A stretch of 13,888 nucleotides of DNA from JALYUA01 sp038229875 (GCA_038229875.1 JBBROA010000108.1:1-13888), one strand, 5' to 3'. Positions 1-8,295 are shown, numbered from the stretch's first letter. The notes: generated from the letters alone by a model not told the origin. Program-made: numbers and translations.

Positions 1-1
1 A

Positions 2-592
2 ACCTCCACGTTCGCCGACGTGATGGGGCCGTCCGGCGGGGGGAAGTCGACGCTGCTGCATTTGCTCGGAGGAATCGACCGCGCCGACTCGGGGCGCGTC
101 GAGATCTTCGGCCAGAGCCTCGAAGACCTGAACCCGAAGGAGCGCGCGCGGTTTCGCAACGAGAAGATCGGCTTCGTCTTCCAGTTCCACCACCTGCTGC
201 CGGAGTTCACCGCGGCCGAAAATGTGGCGTTTCCCCTGCGGATCGGGGGGATGGGCGCCGCCGAGGCGGGGAGGGGCGCCGCGGCGCTTCTCGACCGCGT
301 CGGGTTGGGGGAGCGCGGGCACCATCGGCCGCGAGCTCTGTCCGGGGGAGAGCAGCAGCGGGTGGCGATCGAGCGCGCTCTCGCCCGCGGGCCGGGACTC
401 CTCCTGGCGGACGAGCCGACGGGGAACCTCGACGCGGAGTCCGCCTCCGGCGTGTTCGCGCTTCTCGAGGAGCTCCATCGGGAGCGGGGGATGACGACGA
501 TTCTCGTCACGCACAACCCGGATCTCGCAAGTCGCTGTGATAAAATCTACTTGATGTCGCGGGAAGGCATTTCTCCCGCACCGGGTTTTTGA
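2..592 (+). CDS. lolD: LolD-type lipoprotein-release ABC transporter ATPase, 5' partial
   Basis: This is the ATPase subunit of LolCDE, which extracts mature lipoproteins from the inner membrane and hands them to the periplasmic carrier LolA. The frame is open from base 2, so the true start lies before the window. The GTG at 20 falls just before the Walker A loop and cannot be the start. Visible in order are Walker A (GPSGGGKST), the Q-loop stretch FVFQFHHLLPEFTAAENVAF, which is typical of LolD, the ABC signature LSGGEQQRVAIERAL, Walker B with LLLADEPTGNLD, and the H-loop TILVTHNPDLA. The signature reads IERAL where most relatives have IARAL. LolC/LolE should lie upstream, outside the window. 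Related MacB or FtsE ATPases share these motifs, but FHHLLPEFTA favours LolD. The C-terminus is complete at the TGA. Confidence 0.88.
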   Translation, partial: TSTFADVMGPSGGGKSTLLHLLGGIDRADSGRVEIFGQSLEDLNPKERARFRNEKIGFVFQFHHLLPEFTAAENVAFPLRIGGMGAAEAGRGAAALLDRVGLGERGHHRPRALSGGEQQRVAIERALARGPGLLLADEPTGNLDAESASGVFALLEELHRERGMTTILVTHNPDLASRCDKIYLMSREGISPAPGF

Positions 593-606
593 GGTTGGGG
601 TTGAGG

Positions 607-630
607 TCGTGAGTTCGTGAGCCGGTGAGT
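607..630. repeat. three tandem 8-base GTGAG units in the lolD-clpC gap
   Basis: Three imperfect 8-base units stand head to tail: TCGTGAGT (607-614), TCGTGAGC (615-622) and CGGTGAGT (623-630). A short inverted pair, GAGTC and GACTC around one T, follows at 627-637. The gap between lolD and clpC is only 69 bases and otherwise holds just the AAGGGG ribosome site at 651-656. No function can be assigned; it looks like spacer sequence. Confidence 0.5.
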
Positions 631-661
631 CTGACTCGTACTTCGTTCCCAAGGGGCTCCC

Positions 662-3091
662 ATGTTTGAGAAGTACAACGAGAAGGCGAGACGAGCCCTC
701 TTCTTCGCCCGCTACGAGGCTTCCAAGCTGGGTTCCAAAGTCATCGAATCCGAGCATCTCCTCCTCGGCATCCTTCGCGAAGGCGAAGACATCATCAAAG
801 AGATCTTTTCCCGCTTCAACGTGAAGCCGGAAGAGGTCCGCCGCGAGATCGAAGGGGACCGGATCTTCGTCGAGCGGATCTCCTCGACCGCCGAGCTCCC
901 CCTTTCCGAAGAATCCAAAAAGATCCTCGCCTACGCCTCCCATGAGGCCGAGTCGATGATGCATCCCTACGTCGGGACCGAGCACCTCCTGATCGGCCTG
1001 CTGCGCGTCGACGGCTGCGTGGCGGGCCGGCTCTTAACCGCCCGGGGATTCAACCTCTACGGCGTGCGGGAGGAGACGATCTCGCTGATCAAGGAGCGGG
1101 AAGTCTCCAAGCAGAAGAAGGAGCTTCCGTTCCTGGCCGAGTACAGCCGGGACCTGACCTCGCTTGCCACGGGCGGCGGGTTTGATCCGCTGATCGGGCG
1201 GGAGAAGGAAGTCGAGAGGATCATCCAGATCCTCTCGCGGCGCACGAAGAACAACCCGATCCTCCTGGGAGAGCCGGGGGTCGGCAAGACGGCGATCGTC
1301 GAGGGTCTCGCGACCCGCATCGTCGAAGGTGCAGTGCCGATGTTCCTCGCCCAGAAAAAAATCCTGGCACTGGATCTCTCGCTGATCGTCGCCGGCACCA
1401 AGTACCGCGGCCAGTTCGAGGAGCGCCTGAAGGGGATCATCCGCGAGCTGCGCGAGAACCCCGACCTGATCATCTTCATCGACGAGATCCATTCCTTAAT
1501 CGGAGCAGGATCCGCCGAGGGGTCTCTCGACGCAGCGAATATCCTGAAGCCCGCGCTCTCCCGAGGCGAAGTCTCCTGCGTCGGCGCGACGACGCTCAAG
1601 GAGTACCGCAAGTACATCGAGAAGGACCGCTCGCTTCTCCGGCGCTTCCAGGCGATCAACGTGACCGCGCCGTCCGAGGACGAGACGTTCGAGATCCTCG
1701 AGGGGGTCAAGGACCGTTACGAGCAGTTCCACAAGGTCCGGTATTCACCCGAGGCGATCAAGACGGCCGTGTACCAGTCCAACCGCTACATCACCGACCG
1801 CTTCTTCCCCGACAAGGCGATCGACCTTTTGGACGAGGCGGGCGCGAAGGTGAAGTTGAAGCGCGTCGCCGACACCCAGAATCTGCGCAAGCTCGAGGTC
1901 GAGACCCGGCAGATCGTCAAGGAAATGAAGAAGGCGATCTCCGACAAGGACTTCGAAAAAGCGGTCTTCCTGCGGGAGCGCGAGATCGAACTGAAGGAAG
2001 AGATTGAGCGCACCAAGGCGCAGACGGCCGAACGCAGCGAGGCGACTCAGGAGGTCACGCGCCGCGACATCGAAGAGATCATCTCGTCGTGGACGGGGAT
2101 CCCTGTCGCGTCCCTGGAGATGGAGGAAGCCGAGAAGCTCCTTCACATGGAAGACGCGCTCCGGCGCCGCATCGTCGGCCAGGATGCCGCGATCATCGGC
2201 GTGTCCAAGGCAATTCGCCGCTCGCGGCTCGGCGTCAATAACCCGAACCGGCCGATGGGTTCCTTCATCTTCCTCGGGCCGTCTGGTGTCGGGAAGACCG
2301 AAGTGGCCAGGAGGCTGGCGGAGTTCCTCTTCGAGAACTCGAAGTCTCTCGTGCGCTTCGACATGTCCGAATACATGGAAAAGCACGCTGTCTCGAAATT
2401 GATCGGGTCGCCTCCCGGCTACGTCGGGCACGAGGAGGGCGGGCAGCTCACGGAGCGCATCCGCAGAAACCCCTACAGCGTCATCCTGTTCGACGAGATC
2501 GAGAAGGCGCACCCCGACATCGCGAACCTCCTCCTGCAGATCCTGGAGGACGGGATCCTGACGGATGCCTACGGGAACGTCGTCGATTTCAAGAACACGC
2601 TGATCATCATGACGTCGAACATCGGCACGAAATACCTGGTGAACCGAACGAGGCTCGGCTTCGGCGTCAGCAAGGAAGTCCACAACAACCGCGAGATCGA
2701 GGACCTGGTCCTGAAGGAGTTGAAGCGCGACTTCTCTCCGGAATTCATCAACCGGATCGACGAGACGATCGTGTTCCATCCGCTGGGACAGCCGGAGCTC
2801 ACGAAGATCTGCCGGCTCCTGATCGACGACGTGAACAAGACGATCGCCACGAAGGGCGCGTCGATCGACGTCGACGACGCCGCTATCCAGTGGCTCCTGG
2901 AGCAGAGCGGCGACGATCCGAACATGGGCGCGCGACCCCTGCGCCGGTCGATCCAGAAATTCGTCGAAGACCCGGTCTCCGAGCTCCTGATTCAGTCGCG
3001 CGAAGAAAAACTCGACGCGATCGAGGTGCGGGTCGGTCCCGCCGGCCTGACGGTCATCGCCCGGGAGCCCGAGCCCATCGTCCAGGACTGA
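662..3091 (+). CDS. clpC: ClpC-type AAA+ ATPase, unfoldase of a Clp protease
   Basis: Hsp100 unfoldase that threads substrate proteins into ClpP in the cytoplasm. The 809 residues match the usual ClpC length. The N-domain (about 1-145) opens with MFEKYNEKARRALFFARYEA and has two Clp-N repeats. AAA+ module 1 has Walker A GEPGVGKT (K209) and Walker B FIDE (D274-E275). A UVR-like coiled segment (about 416-450, with DKDFEKAVFLREREIELKEE) marks ClpC rather than ClpA or ClpB. AAA+ module 2 has Walker A GPSGVGKT (K545) and Walker B LFDE (D611-E612). The loop RLGFG (664-668) is where ClpC proteins carry the ClpP-docking VGF/IGF tripeptide, so partnership with ClpP is expected. The start ATG has AAGGGG at 651-656. 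The gene sits 69 bases after lolD. No adaptor such as McsB or ClpS is nearby. Confidence 0.93.
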   Translation: MFEKYNEKARRALFFARYEASKLGSKVIESEHLLLGILREGEDIIKEIFSRFNVKPEEVRREIEGDRIFVERISSTAELPLSEESKKILAYASHEAESMMHPYVGTEHLLIGLLRVDGCVAGRLLTARGFNLYGVREETISLIKEREVSKQKKELPFLAEYSRDLTSLATGGGFDPLIGREKEVERIIQILSRRTKNNPILLGEPGVGKTAIVEGLATRIVEGAVPMFLAQKKILALDLSLIVAGTKYRGQFEERLKGIIRELRENPDLIIFIDEIHSLIGAGSAEGSLDAANILKPALSRGEVSCVGATTLKEYRKYIEKDRSLLRRFQAINVTAPSEDETFEILEGVKDRYEQFHKVRYSPEAIKTAVYQSNRYITDRFFPDKAIDLLDEAGAKVKLKRVADTQNLRKLEVETRQIVKEMKKAISDKDFEKAVFLREREIELKEEIERTKAQTAERSEATQEVTRRDIEEIISSWTGIPVASLEMEEAEKLLHMEDALRRRIVGQDAAIIGVSKAIRRSRLGVNNPNRPMGSFIFLGPSGVGKTEVARRLAEFLFENSKSLVRFDMSEYMEKHAVSKLIGSPPGYVGHEEGGQLTERIRRNPYSVILFDEIEKAHPDIANLLLQILEDGILTDAYGNVVDFKNTLIIMTSNIGTKYLVNRTRLGFGVSKEVHNNREIEDLVLKELKRDFSPEFINRIDETIVFHPLGQPELTKICRLLIDDVNKTIATKGASIDVDDAAIQWLLEQSGDDPNMGARPLRRSIQKFVEDPVSELLIQSREEKLDAIEVRVGPAGLTVIAREPEPIVQD

Positions 3092-3187
3092 TTCGGTTTC
3101 CGGAACGCAGGCACGAGGGCACGACGCCACGCGCCACGGCGCCCCGGGTATCTCGAAAAGGCGGAAGAAGATAAGCTCCCGCCTCGT

Positions 3188-3216
3188 TTGGACAAAGAAC
3201 CCGATGTTTGTATGGT
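3188..3216 (+). promoter_or_regulatory. possible sigma70-like promoter ahead of bamA
   Basis: TTGGAC (3188-3193) and TATGGT (3211-3216) are 17 bases apart in an AT-richer patch of a GC-rich gap. The -35 box matches the consensus at only three positions. A start of transcription near 3223 would leave a very short leader before the ATG at 3242. This box also overlaps the longer open frame that could start with TTG at 3188, which argues against that longer start. The rest of the 150-base gap has a weak 5-base stem (3160-3164 with 3179-3183) and no clear terminator. Confidence 0.3.
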
Positions 3217-3226
3217 CGCTTCGTCC

Positions 3227-3231
3227 GGAGG
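3227..3231 (+). promoter_or_regulatory. ribosome binding site that decides the bamA start
   Basis: GGAGG lies 10 bases before the ATG at 3242. The other in-frame candidates (TTG 3188, ATG 3212, TTG 3299) have no comparable site. TTG 3299 would give the most classical short signal peptide, so it stays an alternative. Confidence 0.5.
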
Positions 3232-3241
3232 CCGACAGCTC

Positions 3242-5896
3242 ATGGCGCTGCCCGGCCCTCCCGGGCACGGCGCCGTTTGCCGGCCGAAAGCCAACCGCTT
3301 GAAGCAGAAGCAAAAGCACCGGGTGTTCGCCGGCGCTTTGGCGGCATGGATGGCGGCCGGCTTCGCGGCGGCCCAGTCCCCATCTCCGACGCCCCCTCCG
3401 GCCCGTCCGACTGCGTCGCCGGCGTCGTCTTTCCCCGCGGCTCCCTCGCCCGCCGCCTCCGCTCCGGCGCCGGGAGCGCCGACCCCCGCTCCCGGCCAGG
3501 CGCCCGTCCCCGCAGCCCCGGCAGCTCCCGTTGCCGCGCGGGACCGGATCGTCGGGATCCGCGTGGTGGGCTTCCAGACGGTTTCGCCGGATACGATCGC
3601 CCACTACCTCGGCGTCAAGGTCGGCGACCCGTACGACGCGGACAAAATCCGATCGAACTTTCAGGCGCTCTGGGACGTCGGCCTCCTGGAGAACGTCTCG
3701 ATTGAGGCGGATCGAGGCGCCGAAGGCGTCACGCTGGTCGTGACCATCGAGGAACGCCCGACGATCAAGGAAGTCGAGTTCGTCGGCAACAAGAAGCTCT
3801 CGACCACCCAGATCAAGGACAAGCTGAAAGAGGGCAAAGCCGAGGTAAAGGCGGGCGTGCCGCTGTCTGTGCGCGACATCGCCAAGTCGCGCTCGATGAT
3901 CGCGGACATCTATGCCGAAAACGGGTATCGCAGCGCCACCGTTGAGTACCGGATCGACGACGTCTCGAAAACGGACAAGAAGGTCGTGTTCGTGATCGAC
4001 GAGGGCGACAAGGTGAAGATCGCCGCGATCGTCTTCGAGGGCAATCACGTGTTCTCGCAGCTTCGCCTGCGCGCGGCGATGAAGAAAACGAAGGTGAACA
4101 CCTGGTTCCGGCTGCTTTCGGAAACGAGCACGACGTACAGCCAGGCGAACTACGAGGCGGACGTCGAAAGCTTGAAGGGCGCGTACCACGCGAAGGGCTA
4201 CAAAGACGTCGTGGTCAAGGACCCGGTGCTCGACGTCTTCGTGAAGAACCCGAAGGCCCCGGTCAAGAAGCAGAAAAAGCGAGTGCGGATCACGATACCG
4301 ATCGTCGAAGGGGATCAGTTCTTCACCAACCAGATCCAGCTCGTTAAGGTCAACCAGGCCGGTCAGCCCGCCGAGGGAGACGATCCGTATGTGGTCCCGA
4401 AGGAACGGATCATGCGCGAGTTCTCCGACCTGCCGCCCGGGTCGGTCCTGAATCGCGACTACCTGATCGAGGCTCTGTCGCGCATCGAGTCCCAGTACAA
4501 GACCCGCGGCTACATCTACTGGTTTGCGGACCCCGCGTTCCGCGAAGTCGGCAACCACAAGGTGGACGTCGACGTGCGCCTCTACGAAGGCGACAAGTTC
4601 TACCTGGGACGACTGGAAGTTCAGGGCAACACGACCACCCGGGACAAGGTAATCCGCCGGGAGTTCGCGCTCGACGAGGGCGACATCATGAACATGGAGG
4701 CGGTCAAGAAGAGCCTCCAGAAGCTGCAGTCGCTTGGATACTTCAAGGTGGGCGAAGAGCCGGACTTCAAGGTACGTCCGGACGACAAGAAGGTCGACCT
4801 GACGCTGAAAGGCAGCGAGACGTCCAGAAACGAGGTTCAGTTCGGCGCCGGGTACTCCGCGCTCGACGGGTTTTTCGGGCAGTTCTCGTTTCAGACGCGG
4901 AACTTCCTCGGCCGCGGGGAAGTCCTGGGCGCTTCGGCGCAGCTCGGCAAGATCTCCAATTACTACGACATCTCGTACACGGTGCCGTGGTTCATGGACA
5001 GGAACCAGACCGTGGGGACGTCGCTCTTCAAGCGCAACGTCACGTACCTGAACATCGACGAGCGGCGCACCGGCGGGACGGCCTTCTACGGCAAGGGGCT
5101 CGGCCTCTTCGACAGCTGGTCGGTGCTTTACCAGTACGAGGACGTCAAGTCGAACTTCCCGGTGCGCGGCGCGGCGGTGCCTCCCGGCCAGCCGATCCCC
5201 CCGGACAAATTCACGCAGGTGGTCGGGAAGACGTCCTCCTTCACTCCCGGGTATCGGTTCGACAGCCGCAACGACCCGTTCGACCCGAACGGCGGCCACC
5301 GGTTCTACCTCACGACTCAGGTCGCGGGCAGCTACCTCGGCGGCAGCGTCGATTTCATCAAACCGCTGATCGGGGGATCGATCTACATCCCGGTCCGGAT
5401 CCCGCGGCACGCCTACCTCGCTTTGAACGGCGAAGCGGGATACGTGCGGCCCTATGGAGGGCAGAGCGTGCCCATCTACGAGCGCTTTCAGCTGGGGGGC
5501 GAGCAGAGCCTGCGCGGTTTCCGGGCGGGCTCGGTGCTGCCGCTCGAAAAGAACCAGCAGGTCTTCACCGACGAGGACGGTCGGATCCTCGGCGGGAACA
5601 AGTACTTCGTCTTAAACGCCGAGTACATATTTGCGAGCATCGGTCCGGCGAAGGTGCTCGCCTTCGCAGACATCGGAAATTCGTTCCACGAGAGCCAGAA
5701 CTTCGGCTTCACGGGTCTTCGGACCTCGGTCGGCGCCGAGCTTCGGATCTTCCTGCCGATCTTTCAGGCGCCCTTGCGGTTTATTTACTCGTTCAACCTG
5801 AGCCCGAAGACCCCGATCGATCAGTTCGGGTTCCCGATTCAGAGCCTGCGCGACAAGAAGCGCGGGTTCGATTTCTCGATCGGCAGGACGTTCTGA
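3242..5896 (+). CDS. bamA: BamA, outer-membrane protein assembly factor
   Basis: Core of the BAM complex, which folds and inserts beta-barrel proteins into the outer membrane. With the ATG at 3242 it has 884 residues, somewhat longer than E. coli BamA. An N-terminal basic stretch (KQKQKHR) leads into the hydrophobic segment VFAGALAAWMAAGFAAA, a Sec signal peptide. A Pro/Ala/Ser-rich linker of about 55 residues follows. Five POTRA domains come next: POTRA1 starts near R102 (RIVGIRVVGFQTVS), POTRA2 near T174, POTRA3 near V258, and POTRA5 near K452 (YLGRLEVQGNTTTRDKVIRR). A lysine-rich insert (KAPVKKQKKRVR) and a QPAEGDDPY segment enlarge the POTRA3/4 region. The barrel (about 540-884) has the conserved RGF motif at 758-760 inside GGEQSLRGFRAG and ends in FDFSIGRTF, a C-terminal beta-signal with terminal Phe. 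Context with skp and lpx genes agrees. Start choice is the main uncertainty. Confidence 0.93.
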   Translation: MALPGPPGHGAVCRPKANRLKQKQKHRVFAGALAAWMAAGFAAAQSPSPTPPPARPTASPASSFPAAPSPAASAPAPGAPTPAPGQAPVPAAPAAPVAARDRIVGIRVVGFQTVSPDTIAHYLGVKVGDPYDADKIRSNFQALWDVGLLENVSIEADRGAEGVTLVVTIEERPTIKEVEFVGNKKLSTTQIKDKLKEGKAEVKAGVPLSVRDIAKSRSMIADIYAENGYRSATVEYRIDDVSKTDKKVVFVIDEGDKVKIAAIVFEGNHVFSQLRLRAAMKKTKVNTWFRLLSETSTTYSQANYEADVESLKGAYHAKGYKDVVVKDPVLDVFVKNPKAPVKKQKKRVRITIPIVEGDQFFTNQIQLVKVNQAGQPAEGDDPYVVPKERIMREFSDLPPGSVLNRDYLIEALSRIESQYKTRGYIYWFADPAFREVGNHKVDVDVRLYEGDKFYLGRLEVQGNTTTRDKVIRREFALDEGDIMNMEAVKKSLQKLQSLGYFKVGEEPDFKVRPDDKKVDLTLKGSETSRNEVQFGAGYSALDGFFGQFSFQTRNFLGRGEVLGASAQLGKISNYYDISYTVPWFMDRNQTVGTSLFKRNVTYLNIDERRTGGTAFYGKGLGLFDSWSVLYQYEDVKSNFPVRGAAVPPGQPIPPDKFTQVVGKTSSFTPGYRFDSRNDPFDPNGGHRFYLTTQVAGSYLGGSVDFIKPLIGGSIYIPVRIPRHAYLALNGEAGYVRPYGGQSVPIYERFQLGGEQSLRGFRAGSVLPLEKNQQVFTDEDGRILGGNKYFVLNAEYIFASIGPAKVLAFADIGNSFHESQNFGFTGLRTSVGAELRIFLPIFQAPLRFIYSFNLSPKTPIDQFGFPIQSLRDKKRGFDFSIGRTF

Positions 5897-5897
5897 G

Positions 5898-5916
5898 CGG
5901 TCCCTCGACGGGACCG
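5898..5916 (+). terminator. perfect hairpin immediately after bamA
   Basis: CGGTCCC (5898-5904) and GGGACCG (5910-5916) form a perfect 7-base stem with loop TCGAC, starting one base after the bamA stop. No T-run follows (TAAGGGAG), so it is not a textbook intrinsic terminator. It may pause transcription or protect the 3' end of the bamA message. A separate promoter candidate for skp downstream fits a transcript boundary here. Confidence 0.45.
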
Positions 5917-6026
5917 TAAGGGAGCAAGCGGCCGTGCCGCAACATCCCATGGTGGTGACGCGGCGTGGGTGCTCTCGGGATGACCCTGAGCGGGGCGGCC
6001 CTCGGAATGGTCCCGTTTTCCTGCTG

Positions 6027-6054
6027 TTGTAGCCCCTGGGGAGTCTGCTAGTAT
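6027..6054 (+). promoter_or_regulatory. candidate extended -10 promoter for skp-lpx operon
   Basis: TTGTAG (6027-6032) is followed after 16 bases by TAGTAT (6049-6054). The TG at 6046-6047, one base before the hexamer, makes an extended -10 (TGcTAGTAT). Transcription would start near 6061, about 36 bases before the skp ATG. The patch is clearly AT-richer than its surroundings. The preceding part of the 200-base gap (5917-6020) shows nothing else I can support. Confidence 0.45.
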
Positions 6055-6096
6055 TTTGCGTTCTCGCCGCACACGATTACGTTTAAGGAGCTTGGA

Positions 6097-6738
6097 ATGA
6101 AACGCACTGCCCTTTTCATCCTGACGGCCGGCGTCACGGCGATTGCCGCCGCTCAGACGGGCGCGGCCGCACCGGCCGCTGGGGCCACTGGCGGCTTTTC
6201 CGGACCGATCGCCATCATCAACTCGCAGCGGCTGGCGCTCGAGTCCGCGCCCGGCAAAGAAGCCTACGGGCGGCTGAAGAAGGTCTCTGATTCGAAGAAG
6301 GAAGAGCTCGACCGTGTCGAGAAGGAAGCCCGGGATCTCGTCCAGAAATTAAACGACCAGGGCCAGTCGATGCCCCCCGACAAGCGCGAAGCGCTCGAGA
6401 AGCAGGCCGACGATCGCCAGAAGGCCTGGAAGCGGATGCAGGAAGACGCGCAGAAGGACCTTCAGGAGGCCGAGCGCAAGGAGATGGGATCTCTCGAGGG
6501 CCGGATCGGACCGATCGTGAAGGATTTCTTCAAGGAGAAGCGCTACGCCGTCGTGCTGGACTCCCGCGCGGGGATCATCTACGCGGACGAGGCGACCGAC
6601 GTGACCGACGAGGTATTGAAGCGCATCAACACGACCGTGGCTCTGCCGAAGCCGGCCGGAGCGACGGGCGCCACGGCTCCCAAGCCTGCCGCGGGGACCG
6701 CCGCCGCGCGGCCGACCCCCGCGCCGAAAAAGCGATAA
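6097..6738 (+). CDS. skp: Skp/OmpH-family periplasmic chaperone
   Basis: Periplasmic holdase that binds unfolded outer-membrane proteins on their way to BamA. The 213-residue product starts with a signal peptide (KR then a hydrophobic run FILTAGVTAIAAA, likely cleaved near AQTGA). The OmpH domain spans about 37-165: IAIINSQRLALES at the start, a long Lys/Glu/Arg-rich helical hairpin that should form the coiled-coil tentacles (about 60-135), and the closing strand KRYAVVLDSRAGIIYAD. The last 30 residues are Ala/Pro/Thr-rich, an extra tail absent from E. coli Skp. A strong AAGGAG at 6085-6090 sits six bases before the ATG. The bamA-skp-lpxD-fabZ-lpxA order is classic for diderm bacteria. lpxD begins 20 bases after the stop. 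Confidence 0.9.
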   Translation: MKRTALFILTAGVTAIAAAQTGAAAPAAGATGGFSGPIAIINSQRLALESAPGKEAYGRLKKVSDSKKEELDRVEKEARDLVQKLNDQGQSMPPDKREALEKQADDRQKAWKRMQEDAQKDLQEAERKEMGSLEGRIGPIVKDFFKEKRYAVVLDSRAGIIYADEATDVTDEVLKRINTTVALPKPAGATGATAPKPAAGTAAARPTPAPKKR

Positions 6739-6758
6739 GCCGGAATACACTTCCCCTG

Positions 6759-7850
6759 GTGAAGCGCGCATCCGGGGGGGAATCGACGGGAAAGGGCCGC
6801 GGGGCAAAGAGCTCTCGCGGCCTTTTCTTTACCCTCGCGCAGGTGGCGGATCTCGTCGGGGGGACGGTGGTCGGCGATCCGAACCTGCGATTGACCGGCA
6901 TCGCGCCTCTGGAAACGGCCGAGGCCGGCGACCTCTCCTGGCTGGCCGATCCTCGGAGGCTGCGGGATGCCGTCGGCAGCCGGGCCGGGGCACTCCTGGT
7001 CGCCGACGCGGCCCACGCGCCCGACCGGCCCTCCGTCCTCGTCGACAATCCGACCGTCGCCTTCGCCGTCTGGCTTGCGCGGATGCGCCCGCAGAAGCGC
7101 CCGGCCGCCGGTGTCTCTCGCAAGGCCCACGTCGGGGCGCGGGCCAGGATCGGCCGTGGCGCGTCCATTGCCGCGGGCGCGACCGTCGAAAACGGCGCCC
7201 GGGTCGGCGCGCGCGCGGTCCTCTTTGCCGGAAGCTACGTCGGAGAGGGGGCCGAGATCGGTGAGGACACGTGGCTCTATCCGAATGCGGCCGTGCTCGC
7301 GGGCTGCAGGGTCGGGGCGCGCTGCGTGCTGCACCCGGGGGCGGTGGTGGGGTCGGACGGGTTCGGGTACGTCTGGGACGGGGAACGGCACCGGAAGATC
7401 CCCCAGGTCGGGATCGTGCGCGTGGAGGACGACGTCGAGATCGGAGCGAACTCTGCGATCGATCGCGCGACCCTCGGGGAGACGGTGATCGGGCGCGGCA
7501 CCAAGATCGACAACCTGGTGCAGGTCGGCCACAACGTCGAGATCGGCGAGCATTCGATCCTCTGCGGGCAGGCCGGGATCGCCGGTTCCTCGCGGCTCGG
7601 CGCGCACGTCACGCTCGCGGGGCAGGCGGGGATCGGCGATCACGTGACCGTCAAAGACGGCGCAATCCTCACGGGGCGGGCGGGGATTCCCTCCCGCGGC
7701 GTCGTGCCCCCGGGCGCCGTTCTTTCAGGCTATCCTCCGGCTCCGCACCGCGATTTTTTGAAGCGCGCTGCGTTGATCGCGCGGCTGCCGGAGCTCGTGG
7801 CGCGCCTCGAGAAGCTGGAGAAATCGGCCGGCGCCGGCCGGGGAAAGTGA
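6759..7850 (+). CDS. lpxD: LpxD, UDP-3-O-acyl-glucosamine N-acyltransferase
   Basis: Third committed step of lipid A synthesis: transfers a hydroxyacyl chain from acyl-ACP to the 2-amine of UDP-3-O-acyl-glucosamine in the cytoplasm. The 363 residues show an N-terminal uridine-binding domain (about 24-115, FTLAQVADLVGGTVVGD) and a left-handed parallel beta-helix of hexapeptide repeats (about 120-325). Family signatures are GSDGFGYVWDG, KIPQVGIVRVEDDVEIGAN, IDRATLG and VGHNVEIGEHSILCGQ, where H258 matches the catalytic His239 of E. coli. The C-terminal helix (RLPELVARLEKLEK) normally packs in the trimer. The start is GTG. No other start exists before V29, which is already inside the domain, so a basic Gly/Ser/Lys leader of about 23 residues seems genuine. 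No clear ribosome site is seen, so coupling to skp is likely. The stop is one base before the fabZ start. Confidence 0.94.
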   Translation: MKRASGGESTGKGRGAKSSRGLFFTLAQVADLVGGTVVGDPNLRLTGIAPLETAEAGDLSWLADPRRLRDAVGSRAGALLVADAAHAPDRPSVLVDNPTVAFAVWLARMRPQKRPAAGVSRKAHVGARARIGRGASIAAGATVENGARVGARAVLFAGSYVGEGAEIGEDTWLYPNAAVLAGCRVGARCVLHPGAVVGSDGFGYVWDGERHRKIPQVGIVRVEDDVEIGANSAIDRATLGETVIGRGTKIDNLVQVGHNVEIGEHSILCGQAGIAGSSRLGAHVTLAGQAGIGDHVTVKDGAILTGRAGIPSRGVVPPGAVLSGYPPAPHRDFLKRAALIARLPELVARLEKLEKSAGAGRGK

Positions 7851-7851
7851 G

Positions 7852-8295
7852 TTGAGCGTGGAGCTCGGTATCCTCGAGATCCTGAAGATTCTCCCGCATC
7901 GATATCCGTTCCTGCTGGTGGACCGGATCCTGGAGATCGATCCAGGAAAGCGCGTCGTGGGCATCAAGAACGTGACGTTCAACGAGGAGTTCTTCCAGGG
8001 CCACTTTCCCGGAAACCCGGTCATGCCCGGCGTGCTGATCGTCGAGGCGATGGCGCAGGTCGCGGGCGTCGGCCTGCTAGCCGTGCTCCCCGAGGAGGAG
8101 CGCAAGCTGCTGTATCTGACGGGCGTCGATCGCTGCAAGTTCCGCCGGCCCGTGGTTCCGGGAGACCAGCTGCGCATCGAGGTGGAGATCGTCGCGGTGA
8201 AATCGCGGCTCTGCAAGTGCCGCGCGCGGGCGACCGTCGAGGGAGCGCTCTGCGCGGAGGCCGAGCTCACCTCCGCCCTGGTCGCGCGTTCATGA
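7852..8295 (+). CDS. fabZ: FabZ, 3-hydroxyacyl-ACP dehydratase
   Basis: Dehydrates 3-hydroxyacyl-ACP to trans-2-enoyl-ACP in type II fatty acid synthesis, drawing on the same hydroxyacyl-ACP pool used by LpxA and LpxD. The 147-residue hotdog-fold protein has the N-terminal LPHRYPFLLVDR and the active-site helix GHFPGNPVMPGVLIVEAMAQ. H51 and E65 keep the 14-residue spacing of E. coli His54/Glu68. The start is TTG 7852, one base after the lpxD stop; GTG 7858 is an equally possible start two codons later and changes nothing in the domain. The 3' end overlaps lpxA by four bases (ATGA). Placement between lpxD and lpxA is the usual one and distinguishes it from FabA. Confidence 0.94.
   Translation: MSVELGILEILKILPHRYPFLLVDRILEIDPGKRVVGIKNVTFNEEFFQGHFPGNPVMPGVLIVEAMAQVAGVGLLAVLPEEERKLLYLTGVDRCKFRRPVVPGDQLRIEVEIVAVKSRLCKCRARATVEGALCAEAELTSALVARS

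Noticed and set aside
1745..5410. Uninterrupted minus-strand frame of about 1,220 codons opposite clpC and bamA
   Set aside because: It mirrors two well-supported genes, spans their gap, and is rich in Arg/Asp/Val/Leu repeats without any recognisable domain. Strong GC bias at third codon positions keeps antisense frames open.
5980..6051. Possible 23-codon peptide with three consecutive Cys upstream of skp
   Set aside because: No ribosome site, it overlaps the promoter candidate, and nothing supports its translation.
6774..6780. Run of seven G near the start of lpxD as a phase-variation tract
   Set aside because: The run is short, lpxD is expected to be essential, and G-rich runs are common in this composition. 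It could matter only as a sequencing-error spot.
8217..8291. Upstream extension of the lpxA frame inside fabZ
   Set aside because: The ATG at 8292 with ATGA overlap gives the normal LpxA length and N-terminus; the extension is a shadow of fabZ.
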